Assembly (NCBI GenBank): GCA_013375405.1
Contig: JABXJU010000045.1
Coordinates: forward strand, 1 to 24,326
Source: Candidatus Helarchaeota archaeon
GTDB taxonomy: Archaea > Asgardarchaeota > Lokiarchaeia > Helarchaeales > HEL-GB-A
Direction of reading: 5' to 3'
Length of the DNA: 24,326 nucleotides
How positions within the stretch are numbered: the first letter of the stretch is position 1; each line of letters begins with the position of its first letter. Below, in pieces: positions 8,428 to 15,600 of this stretch. Under the pieces are notes generated by a model. That model was not told the DNA's origin. It did not search any database and worked only from the letters and a program-made list of their open reading frames with translations. The position numbers and the translations under genes are program-made.

Positions 8428-8601
8428 TTGAAAGCAACCTGTCCGGAATGTTATTTTGAATTCAATGTAGACGATGACGTAATGCTTGGAGAGGTCATCG
8501 AATGCAGTGATTGTGGAACGGAACTCGAAGTGATAGAAATTAAAGAAAAGGAAATCGCCCTCCAAAAAGCGGAAGCTGAAGAGGAAGATTGGGGCGAATA
8601 A
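8428..8601 (+). CDS. lysW: LysW amino-group carrier protein
   Basis: A 57-residue acidic protein, too short for routine gene calling. It has one zinc-binding pair CPEC (residues 5-8) and a second CSDC (26-29), and ends in EDWGE. The C-terminal glutamate is the residue whose side-chain carboxyl is linked to the amino group of glutamate or 2-aminoadipate during arginine or lysine synthesis, and the acidic surface docks the pathway enzymes. It begins with TTG, 7 bases after a strong GGAGGT site (8415-8420). It lies between argH and argX, so arginine synthesis is its likely main use; lysine synthesis through the same carrier is possible. Confidence 0.96.
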   Translation: MKATCPECYFEFNVDDDVMLGEVIECSDCGTELEVIEIKEKEIALQKAEAEEEDWGE

Positions 8602-8627
8602 TAAGAGGTAGGAAGGTGAAATTTTCC

Positions 8628-9509
8628 ATGGAATTCTCAATGGTTTGTAATAGGTTAAGTTGGGAAGAAAAGAGCATCGTTGAAGCTGCGAAGAACAAAA
8701 ATATTAAGGTAGATATTATTCTAAATACCACCTATTTCGTTGATCTCGAGAAGGATAATGTGTCTAATGATATTGTGCTTCAGAGATCTTTGAGCTATGT
8801 TCGTGGCCTCTATATCACGGCAATCTTGGAAAATTTTGGTCATACCGTTATAAATTCCTATAAAACCTCTGAAATTTGTGGAAATAAACTATTGACTACA
8901 ATTAAATTATTAAAAGCAGGCATCCCCACGCCCAAAACTTATTGTGCTTTCACTAAAGATAGTGCTCTGCAAGCGTTAGAAGAGTTAGATTATCCAGTAG
9001 TGATCAAACCGGTCATAGGCTCTTGGGGGCGCTTGATAGCATTACTTAAGGATCAGGATTTTGCGAAAGCTATTCTAGAAGAAAGGGAAATAATGGGAAA
9101 TATATTCCAGAAAGTATATTATTTACAAAAATATGTAGAAAAACCGCCAAGAAATAGAGACCAATATGTGAGAGGAGATAAAGTTCCAAGAGATATTAGA
9201 GTCTTTCTTATCGGTGATGAAGTAGTTGCTGCGATGAATCGCCATGAAATGCAAGGCGATTGGAGAAGCACTGCAACCAGAGGGGCAAGAGCTATATCTT
9301 GCGAAATCACTTCAGAGATGGTGGAGTTGGCTAATAAAGCAGCAAAAGTTGTCGAGGGCGAAATTCTTGGCATTGATCTTATTGAGGGCGAGCAATTAAT
9401 GGTACAAGAAATAAATCACGTCAGCGGATTTCACGCTTTGGCGCATTCCACTGGTAAAAATATTGGTGGAAGAATTGTAGATTATCTCATTGAAAAAATG
9501 AAGAGATGA
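8628..9509 (+). CDS. argX: LysW-glutamate ligase (LysX/ArgX, ATP-grasp)
   Basis: This ATP-grasp ligase attaches the amino group of glutamate (or 2-aminoadipate) to the C-terminal glutamate side chain of LysW. ATG 8628 aligns the N-terminus (NRLSWEEK) exactly with LysX proteins and has AAGGTGA 8 bases upstream; in-frame TTG 8589 and GTG 8616 are rejected. ATP-grasp blocks visible are YPVVIKPVIGSWGR, RDIRVFLIGDEV, STATRGARA and the metal-binding QEINHVSGF. Two oddities: about 14 extra residues (175-188, RNRDQYVRGDKVPR) between YVEKPP and RDIRVF, and FHALAHSTG where T. thermophilus LysX has FKNSVHTTG. Arginine context favours glutamate as substrate; a dual role remains possible. Confidence 0.9.
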   Translation: MEFSMVCNRLSWEEKSIVEAAKNKNIKVDIILNTTYFVDLEKDNVSNDIVLQRSLSYVRGLYITAILENFGHTVINSYKTSEICGNKLLTTIKLLKAGIPTPKTYCAFTKDSALQALEELDYPVVIKPVIGSWGRLIALLKDQDFAKAILEEREIMGNIFQKVYYLQKYVEKPPRNRDQYVRGDKVPRDIRVFLIGDEVVAAMNRHEMQGDWRSTATRGARAISCEITSEMVELANKAAKVVEGEILGIDLIEGEQLMVQEINHVSGFHALAHSTGKNIGGRIVDYLIEKMKR

Positions 9510-9543
9510 ATTACCCTTATCATGGGATATAAAGTGAATTTTC

Positions 9544-10365
9544 ATGTTGATTGTATTGAAATTAGGGGGCAGATTATTAGCTCAAGATGTATCATTGAAA
9601 GAACTATTCGATGATCTTGGGCAATTAAGTCATTTCCATCAAGTGGTTGTGGCCCATGGCGGCGGACCACAAATAGATGAGACATTGACTAAATTGGGAA
9701 AAGAACCCGTGGTGGTTCAATCGGCCTCGGGAGTAAAGAGCAGGCTTACGGATGAAGAAACGCTTGCTGTAGCCGAGATGGTCATGTCAGGTAAAATTAA
9801 CAAAGAAATTGTTTCGGAATTGTTGAAACGTGGAGTAGACGCTGTGGGCATATCGGGGATAGATGGGAATACGATTCAATCAAAAAAAAAGGATAAATTG
9901 GTGATACTTGATCAGAAAACAGGGAAAAAAAGGATCGTTAGAGGAGATAATAGCGGAAAGATTGAGAAAGTCAATCCGAAACTCCTTCGCCTTCTGTTAG
10001 ACAATGGTTATACACCCGTCATTGCTCCCATTACGGCAAGTGAGGAAATGGATCCTCTGAATACGGATGGGGATAGGACCGCTGTCCATGTTGCGAGTGC
10101 ATTAAAAGCCGATAAATTAATACTCTTTACTGATGTAGAGGGTGTCTTAAAAAACGGAAAGCTCGTCCCAAAAATTGGGATAGAAGAAATAAAAGAATAC
10201 TTTGAGCAAGTAAAAGGTGGCATGAAAAAGAAAGTTTTTGCCGCAAGAGAGGCATTAGAATTAGGTCTCCAAGAGGTAATTATAAGCTCTGGTTTAATTG
10301 AAAATCCAATTTCAGATGCCGTGGAAGGGAAAGTAGGAACTTCCCTTTCTTATAAATATTTTTAG
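9544..10365 (+). CDS. argZ: [LysW]-glutamate/aminoadipate kinase (LysZ/ArgZ)
   Basis: This is an amino-acid kinase family enzyme (273 residues) that phosphorylates the free carboxyl of LysW-bound glutamate or aminoadipate. The nucleotide and substrate loops KLGGRLL (6-12) and HGGGPQI (39-45) are present, with the later NTDGDRTAVH and FTDVEGVL blocks. It corresponds to ArgB in the acetylated pathway. It follows argX by 34 bases with only a weak ribosome site (AGTGA), and lysK follows 17 bases downstream. The reductase (LysY) and aminotransferase (LysJ) that act after it are absent from the window. Confidence 0.92.
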   Translation: MLIVLKLGGRLLAQDVSLKELFDDLGQLSHFHQVVVAHGGGPQIDETLTKLGKEPVVVQSASGVKSRLTDEETLAVAEMVMSGKINKEIVSELLKRGVDAVGISGIDGNTIQSKKKDKLVILDQKTGKKRIVRGDNSGKIEKVNPKLLRLLLDNGYTPVIAPITASEEMDPLNTDGDRTAVHVASALKADKLILFTDVEGVLKNGKLVPKIGIEEIKEYFEQVKGGMKKKVFAAREALELGLQEVIISSGLIENPISDAVEGKVGTSLSYKYF

Positions 10366-10382
10366 TGTTATGAGGATTTAGA

Positions 10383-11474
10383 ATGGATGAAGTAGAATTT
10401 CTCAAAAAAGGTGTTGAAATCCCGAGCATTTCTGGGGAAGAAGGTAAGTTCGGTAAGTTTTTATTTGATAGAATGAAAAAGTTAGGGTTTGATGTCCGAA
10501 CTGATTCAGTTGGGAACGTTATTGGCCAAGTTGGCAAAGGAGAGCCTGTATTATTATTATGTTCTCACATGGATACGGTCATTGGAACGATTCCCGTTAA
10601 GCTTGAAGACGGAAAGTTGTTTGGAAGAGGGGCAGTTGATGCCAAAGGTTCGCTCATTGCGATGGTATGCGCCGCAACTCGCTTTGTTAAAAAAGATATA
10701 CCAGGTAGAATAATTATTGCGGGAATTGTTGAAGAAGAAACAACCTTGAAGGGGATAAAAACCCTCTTGGATTCATTATATCACGTCGATTTTGCAAATT
10801 TTGGCGAACCTAGTGGAGTTAATCGGATTTGTGTGGCAAGTAAAGGAAGAATTCACTTATATCTTTTCTTTAAAACTGAGAGTGGAAAGTCTCATGTGTC
10901 CAGTTCTGAACAGAATGAAAATGCAATTCATATAGCGATAAATTTTTGGAATCAATTCAATAATAAGATGTCTCAGAAACCTTTTCTGGGGAAAACCCCA
11001 TACTTTAGCGTTGAACCGAATATTACTGTGATTCAAGCAGGTGAAGCTACGAACATCCTACCAGATTCATGTAGTGTTGATATCGATATTCGCTTTCCCG
11101 CAGGGATAAAGGCAAAGCAAATAATAACTGAAATAGAAAGTATCATTGAAGAGTTAGAACAAGAAACTGGCACCAAAATTAAGCATAGAATATTAAGTCA
11201 AATCGAAGGGTATCGAACTAATAAAGACACAAAAGTTGTAAAAGCCTTACAACAGGCAATAGAAGACACTACAGGATCAGAAGCAAACTTCCTACGGAAA
11301 GCAGGTACAAACTTTATGACTATAATCGGCAACAGATTACAAATTCCGGTAATAAGCTATGGGCCGGGAGATCCGTCCTTAGAACATACACCAATTGAAC
11401 ATCTTGACATAGCAGAATATCAAAAGACGATAGATGTGTTGGAGAAGTTTATTTCTTTACTTTTTGGACATTAA
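10383..11474 (+). CDS. lysK: [LysW]-lysine/ornithine hydrolase (LysK, M20 peptidase family)
   Basis: LysK cleaves the isopeptide bond that holds ornithine (or lysine) to the C-terminal glutamate of LysW, regenerating the carrier. The M20 di-metal set is visible: H62 and D64 in SHMD, D86 in GRGAVDAKG, the E117-E118 pair in EEET, E142 in GEPS, and the late histidine in SLEHTPIEH. Length (363) is normal. The ATG has GAGG 8 bases upstream. It is the last gene of the operon; its stop overlaps the stop of the convergent downstream gene by 3-4 bases. Given the acylornithine-type carbamoyltransferase nearby, LysW-citrulline is an alternative substrate worth considering. Confidence 0.93.
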   Translation: MDEVEFLKKGVEIPSISGEEGKFGKFLFDRMKKLGFDVRTDSVGNVIGQVGKGEPVLLLCSHMDTVIGTIPVKLEDGKLFGRGAVDAKGSLIAMVCAATRFVKKDIPGRIIIAGIVEEETTLKGIKTLLDSLYHVDFANFGEPSGVNRICVASKGRIHLYLFFKTESGKSHVSSSEQNENAIHIAINFWNQFNNKMSQKPFLGKTPYFSVEPNITVIQAGEATNILPDSCSVDIDIRFPAGIKAKQIITEIESIIEELEQETGTKIKHRILSQIEGYRTNKDTKVVKALQQAIEDTTGSEANFLRKAGTNFMTIIGNRLQIPVISYGPGDPSLEHTPIEHLDIAEYQKTIDVLEKFISLLFGH

Positions 11475-12145
11475 GTAGAATTTAAAGGGCTAATGATGTA
11501 TTGATTCATTTTGAAATTACAATTTGGACAATGCCCGCGGATTTTTATCCATTCTAAGAACTCTCGTTTATGAAAAAAAGACAGACAATTGGGGCATTCT
11601 ATCTGCTCATCCAAACCAACAATTGGAAATTTACAAATTTCGCATTGGTTAAAAGTGGCATCACAATTCATACAATGAGTCGTATGTTGTGGTAATCTAA
11701 GTTGGCAGTTCGGACAAAAAATTGAATCATCTGGTGCCAAGGTCCTTATTAGGAGGTTATAGATTTCATCTATCAGTAGTGTATGAAGGTTTGATTCATA
11801 ATTCCGTTGATTTTTATAGAGGAATCCGATGGCTAGTTCTCTTATATCTCTAATCATCGAATCTGTTGGATATGGGTTGTATCTAATAATTATTTTAGTT
11901 TTCTTTTTCTTTATTTCTAAGATTTCTTCCAAAAGTATTATGAAGGCGAGTTTCCTGCGGAAATGGGAGAATAGGTTTGGACTCCCATCAAAAGAAATTT
12001 TTTTCCCTAGGAAAATTAACCGTTTATTTGTAATTATCCACTCTCCCGTTTCCCACATTAATAAATATCGACCTAATTTTCCAGAAAATTTGAATATAAC
12101 TTCTTCTGGAGGGGCTATGTTTAACAATTTATAGTACTTAAACAT
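11471..12145 (-). CDS. PH/GRAM-like domain protein with zinc ribbon and RING-like finger
   Basis: I do not recognise this 224-residue protein by name. Its N-terminus looks like a PH/GRAM-type domain: EEVIFKF near residue 15, then GEWIITNKRLIFLGKK (34-49) and LLEEILEIKK (71-80), the pattern of short bacterial and archaeal PH domains. The C-terminus binds zinc: a ribbon with C144/C147 and C158/C161, then a second module C168-x2-C171, C184-x2-C187, H192, C206-x2-C209 whose FFHKREFLEWIKIRGHCPNC stretch resembles the second half of a RING finger. A RING would suggest ubiquitin-ligase-like function, but the usual H-x2-C is missing a cysteine, so a plain treble-clef finger is also possible. It is alone on its strand. 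Confidence 0.6.
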   Translation of the reverse strand: MFKYYKLLNIAPPEEVIFKFSGKLGRYLLMWETGEWIITNKRLIFLGKKISFDGSPNLFSHFRRKLAFIILLEEILEIKKKKTKIIIRYNPYPTDSMIRDIRELAIGFLYKNQRNYESNLHTLLIDEIYNLLIRTLAPDDSIFCPNCQLRLPQHTTHCMNCDATFNQCEICKFPIVGLDEQIECPNCLSFFHKREFLEWIKIRGHCPNCNFKMNQYIISPLNST

Positions 12146-12251
12146 TTATCTACTTTTAAACCAAAAAATTCGAATTCTTAAAGATAATGTATATGTTTTT
12201 GAGGTGCATATGGGGGTGAGAAAAATTAATGTGGATTCAAACATAAGAAGG

Positions 12252-12275
12252 TCAATCCACATCAACAGCAATTTT
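12252..12275. repeat. 24-bp copy of the DUF3795 gene 3' end
   Basis: These 24 bases are identical to 13066-13089, which encode exactly the last seven codons and the TGA stop of the DUF3795 gene. The upstream bases on the coding side do not match, so only the terminal piece is present. The two copies bracket the membrane-protein gene 12363-13040. Confidence 0.9.
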
Positions 12276-12362
12276 TAATAATTTTTGTTTTTAATATAAA
12301 AGACCCAATAGTTTTTAATAAGAGTATTCAGCTTCATCATTGTAGCGTTTGAGAGGGTATGT

Positions 12363-13040
12363 ATGAATAAAGTTAGGAAGGGTGGGATATTATCCCTCTT
12401 CTGTAGTCTTTTGCATCTAATGATAGCAGGAACTATTGTATTGGCAGGATTGCTATTATTATTTTTGGATGAACACTCTCCAGTTGTTGGTATATTTGGA
12501 AATATAGCATTTTATTTCTTAATACCCCTTTTGGGAGTCGGGGTTGGAGTTCTCCAAATTCTAGTATTAATTTTTGGTTTAAAGGCATTGGTTTATAAGT
12601 CTAGAAAAGGAAAAGCATTATGGATTTTATCCATAATTTATCTATCATTGAATATTTTCATTCATTCCATTTATTTTATTCTATTCTATGAAGAATTTTC
12701 TTGGATAGCTTGGGGAGTTATTTTTACTTCTTCATTTTCATTGGCAAATCCCATTCATTTGACAGGATTTATACTAATAATTATTTCTACTTTAGGTACT
12801 GTCATATCTTTTGGATATCTACTGATAATAATGAAGAAAATTTATCCAATCGAAGGTTTAGAACCTGCTGGATTTGCTCAATTAATTTCTATTCTCCCTT
12901 ATGCTATCCAATACTCAATCGGATTTGGGATTACCGTTATCTCACCTGTACCTATTATATTAGTAGGAGGTTTTTTTATGACGATCAGTTTTTTAATACT
13001 TGGGATTGGTCTGCTAAAATTTAAGTTAGAGGATTATTAA
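12363..13040 (+). CDS. Hypothetical multi-pass membrane protein (225 aa)
   Basis: I do not recognise this protein. It has about six to seven hydrophobic helices (roughly residues 10-34, 40-75, 83-104, 112-158 in two passes, and 168-220 in two passes), short loops and no catalytic motif that I can see. Codons are very AT-rich. It starts with ATG behind GAGAGGGT. It is bracketed by 24-bp direct repeats derived from the 3' end of the next gene (12252-12275 and 13066-13089), which suggests that this segment was inserted or arose by rearrangement. A small transporter or sensor is possible but unsupported. Confidence 0.75.
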   Translation: MNKVRKGGILSLFCSLLHLMIAGTIVLAGLLLLFLDEHSPVVGIFGNIAFYFLIPLLGVGVGVLQILVLIFGLKALVYKSRKGKALWILSIIYLSLNIFIHSIYFILFYEEFSWIAWGVIFTSSFSLANPIHLTGFILIIISTLGTVISFGYLLIIMKKIYPIEGLEPAGFAQLISILPYAIQYSIGFGITVISPVPIILVGGFFMTISFLILGIGLLKFKLEDY

Positions 13041-13065
13041 GAGTGGTATGATTTTTATAAGTCAA

Positions 13066-13530
13066 TCAATCCACATCAACAGCAATTTTACATTTATTAC
13101 AGCGTTTTGTTCCACGGAATAAGGGATTTCCGCATTCTGGGCAGTGATATCGTTTTTCTTCAGATTCAATCCATTTCTCGGTGCCAAGTTTTCGCCATTC
13201 GGGAATGGCACGGAGTATAACTTTTTTACCGACTGGAATAGGAAAGTTCTTTATGAATTTGCAAGGGAATTCATCGCATTGATGGCAACTCTCGAGGCTC
13301 TTTTTTTTCGTGCAGGTTCGGATGGGGCATGATTGGCAATATCCGAAGATAATATCATCTGAAAGGCAGCCTGCACATTGGATATCCTCCAATTTTGATG
13401 CATAAGGGGCATAAACCTTTATTAGCTTCTGTTTAAACTTTAAATTATTGTCTCTATGGGCTATATATATGGCACAGACGCCGCAATACAATCCGCATGG
13501 GGAAAGAAGCGCTTTATTAACTTTAACCAT
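13066..13530 (-). CDS. DUF3795 cysteine-rich zinc protein
   Basis: The 154-residue protein matches DUF3795: N-terminal CGLYCGVCAIY (residues 12-22), QCAGCLSD, YCQSCPIRTC and CHQCDEFPC, a set of paired cysteines likely to bind zinc or an iron-sulfur cluster. A C-terminal zinc ribbon is added (HCPECGNPLFRGTKRCNKCK). The molecular function of the family is unknown. The gene starts 12 bases after the argF-like stop with AGGTCGG as a possible ribosome site, so the two are probably co-transcribed. Its last seven codons and stop are duplicated at 12252-12275. Confidence 0.85.
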   Translation of the reverse strand: MVKVNKALLSPCGLYCGVCAIYIAHRDNNLKFKQKLIKVYAPYASKLEDIQCAGCLSDDIIFGYCQSCPIRTCTKKKSLESCHQCDEFPCKFIKNFPIPVGKKVILRAIPEWRKLGTEKWIESEEKRYHCPECGNPLFRGTKRCNKCKIAVDVD

Positions 13531-13542
13531 ATTAAATCCGAC

Positions 13543-14532
13543 CTATTTTAATAAGGAAAGGAGAATCGCTTTTTGGACATGAAGTCGATTTTCAGCTTGA
13601 TCATAGACTATCGAATGAGGACCATCAACAACATCGTCTGTTACCACGATATTTCGGCGAATGGGGAGGCAATGCATGAAGATCGAATCTGTTTTGGTGA
13701 GCTCCATTTTGGCTTCATCAATAGTCCATTTTCCACGGTAAGGCGCCCGAATCTTTTTCTCTGCAGGGAAATTACCATACTCTTTTAGGGATCCCCATGA
13801 TTTAACATAGACAATATCAGCGTCGCGATAGCCATCTTCCAGAGAATTTACAATCTCAAAAGAACCACCGCTTTCTTTCGCATTCTTCTTGGCTGAAGTC
13901 AAGATCTTTTTATCTAACTCAAATTTCGTGGGATGTAGGAGGGTTACATCTAAGCCGAAGCGTGTCATGGTGAGAACAGTGGAATTCGGGACGCTCACTG
14001 GCAAAGGTTTTGGATGATAGGCCCAACTCAACACAAATTTTTTCCCAGCAAGATTTTTTTTCTTTTCACGAATTGTAAAGATGTCGGAAAGAGCTTGGCA
14101 CGGGTGGTACATGTCATCTTCCAAATTAATGAGCGGAATATCCGCCCATTTCGCCAATTCCTGAACAATTTGATGGGATGCACCATATTGCCATTTAGTT
14201 ATGTTTGGGAAGATACGAATTCCTAGACCACTTGCATAACGGGAAATAACTTTAGCAGTGTCTTTCGGGGATTCGGATTGCTGTCCTAACCACATTCTCT
14301 GTGCTTCAAAGAAAAGAGGAAACCCACCAAGTTCAGTCATGGCGATGGCGAAGGAATTTCGTGTACGAGTAGAAGGATTATAGAAAATCATAACAAAAGT
14401 TTTACCTTTTAGTTCATCGGAAATTATTCGGTTCTTTTTTAATTCCTTTGCCTTTTGTAAAATCATCTCTAAATCTTGAACCGTCCAATCTTGCGTCGTA
14501 ATTAAGTCCAGCGTTATCCATCCAAAATTCAA
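13543..14532 (-). CDS. Carbamoyltransferase of the N-acetylornithine (ArgF') type
   Basis: The protein transfers a carbamoyl group to an ornithine derivative. Carbamoyl-phosphate residues are intact: STRTR (54-58), HPCQ (143-146) and HCLP (287-290). Ordinary ornithine carbamoyltransferases carry GDGNN and HCLPAHRG; here these are replaced by SWAYHPKPLPVSVPNS (169-184), KSWG...GN (244-254), HCLPIRRN (287-294) and TDDVVDGP. These match the knotted N-acetylornithine/N-succinylornithine carbamoyltransferases, as does Trp81 after the GG turn. The most likely substrate is therefore an N-blocked ornithine, perhaps LysW-ornithine. The frame opens at 14604, but the first 24 codons are a hydrophobic AT-rich artefact. 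TTG 14532 or CTG 14511 (6 bases after GGATGG, giving 322 residues) are better starts. Confidence 0.85.
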   Translation of the reverse strand: MNFGWITLDLITTQDWTVQDLEMILQKAKELKKNRIISDELKGKTFVMIFYNPSTRTRNSFAIAMTELGGFPLFFEAQRMWLGQQSESPKDTAKVISRYASGLGIRIFPNITKWQYGASHQIVQELAKWADIPLINLEDDMYHPCQALSDIFTIREKKKNLAGKKFVLSWAYHPKPLPVSVPNSTVLTMTRFGLDVTLLHPTKFELDKKILTSAKKNAKESGGSFEIVNSLEDGYRDADIVYVKSWGSLKEYGNFPAEKKIRAPYRGKWTIDEAKMELTKTDSIFMHCLPIRRNIVVTDDVVDGPHSIVYDQAENRLHVQKAILLSLLK

Positions 14533-14538
14533 TAAAAC

Positions 14539-14552
14539 GATATATTTAATCT
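14539..14552 (-). promoter_or_regulatory. Candidate TATA box of the carbamoyltransferase gene
   Basis: Read on the minus strand, ATTAAATATATCG sits about 10-40 bases before the two likely start codons. With the usual 25-base spacing the transcript would start near 14520, which favours CTG 14511 or a very short leader. Confidence 0.35.
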
Positions 14553-14679
14553 GAAATAGAATTAAAAAAAGAATTATAAGAATTAAAAAATTTTCTTTTA
14601 ACAATATATCATATGCTTTTTAGAAAAAAAAAGGATAAATGATTATTATAGGATATAAGTTAAGTCATGAGGAATAGGT

Positions 14680-15591
14680 TTGGCAAAGAAGAAAACGGCA
14701 GTTGTTGGGGCAGGCTGGTTTGGTAGAGCACATATTCGTGTTTATAATGGGATTTCGGATTTACAAGCCATTGTAGATACAAATGAAGAGCAAGCTAAAA
14801 CTGTTGCCGAGAGTTATAACATAAATTATTATTTAAATTATTCAGACATGATTAAAAATGAGGATTTAGATGCCGTTAGTGTCGTACTGCCGCCTCGAAT
14901 GATTCCAATCGTGGGAGATGATTTCGCAAATGAGGGAATTGATGTCCTTTTAGAAAAACCTCTTGGTATTAATATGGAAGATATACAGAAACTCGTGAAA
15001 TATACTTCCGATGTTCGATTAACCTGTGGATTCATTGAATGTTTTAATCCAGTTGTTGAGCGATTGAAAAAGCGGCTACCAGAAATTGGAACGCCTATTA
15101 TGATTAGTTCAAGACGAATTGGAAGAATGCCACGGCGATTTTGGAATCTTGGGGTATTATTAGACTTAGGAATTCATGAAATATCTGTGCAACGTCTCCT
15201 ATTTGGAGAGGTTACTAAAATAAAAAGTACATTAAGCTATTTCCATAAAGAAGATTATGAGGATGCCGCATTTATTCTCCTGAAATTTTCACGAAACGTT
15301 CAAGGGTTAATCGAAGTAAATTGGCTTACACCTACTAAATATCGTAAGCTAAATGTTTATGGAAGCGAGGGAGTTATGGAAATTGATTATATAACGCAAG
15401 AATTAAAATTAATTAGAAGCTCCGAAGAACCCGAGTTTTATCGAATCGAGGAGTCGAAGCAACCCTATGTTTGGGAAGAGCCGCTGCAACGAGAGCTAAA
15501 AGCATTTTTATATGATAAAAATAATCCATTTTCATTAGAAGAAGGAATTAAAAACTTAGAAATAGCATTGCAATGTTTAAAACAAGATTAA
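14680..15591 (+). CDS. Gfo/Idh/MocA family NAD(P)-dependent oxidoreductase
   Basis: The N-terminal Rossmann domain shows GAGWFG (residues 10-15), the dinucleotide loop. The family's E-K-P motif is present at 92-94 (LLEKPLGI), GFIECFNP lies at 117-124, and D162-x-G164-x-H166 gives the second-domain catalytic histidine. The enzyme should reduce or oxidise a sugar-like or related substrate with NAD(P); the substrate cannot be read from the sequence. Translation starts at TTG 14680 with GAGGAATAGG just upstream. The JAMM gene begins 9 bases after its stop, so the two form an operon, an unusual partnership. It diverges from the carbamoyltransferase gene across about 150 bases. Confidence 0.9.
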   Translation: MAKKKTAVVGAGWFGRAHIRVYNGISDLQAIVDTNEEQAKTVAESYNINYYLNYSDMIKNEDLDAVSVVLPPRMIPIVGDDFANEGIDVLLEKPLGINMEDIQKLVKYTSDVRLTCGFIECFNPVVERLKKRLPEIGTPIMISSRRIGRMPRRFWNLGVLLDLGIHEISVQRLLFGEVTKIKSTLSYFHKEDYEDAAFILLKFSRNVQGLIEVNWLTPTKYRKLNVYGSEGVMEIDYITQELKLIRSSEEPEFYRIEESKQPYVWEEPLQRELKAFLYDKNNPFSLEEGIKNLEIALQCLKQD

Positions 15592-15600
15592 GGGAGTAGA

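Noticed and set aside
8589..8627. Longer argX start at TTG 8589 or GTG 8616
   Set aside because: The extra residues precede the conserved LysX N-terminus, overlap lysW or the ribosome site, and ATG 8628 has a well placed AAGGTGA.
12701..13024. 107-codon plus-strand frame inside the membrane-protein gene
   Set aside because: It is a tyrosine/phenylalanine-rich out-of-frame reading of the AT-rich membrane gene.
14533..14604. 24-residue hydrophobic N-terminus on the carbamoyltransferase, as if a signal or membrane anchor
   Set aside because: It comes from AT-rich promoter sequence, includes a TATA-like box, and cytosolic carbamoyltransferases start just before the LITTQDW block.
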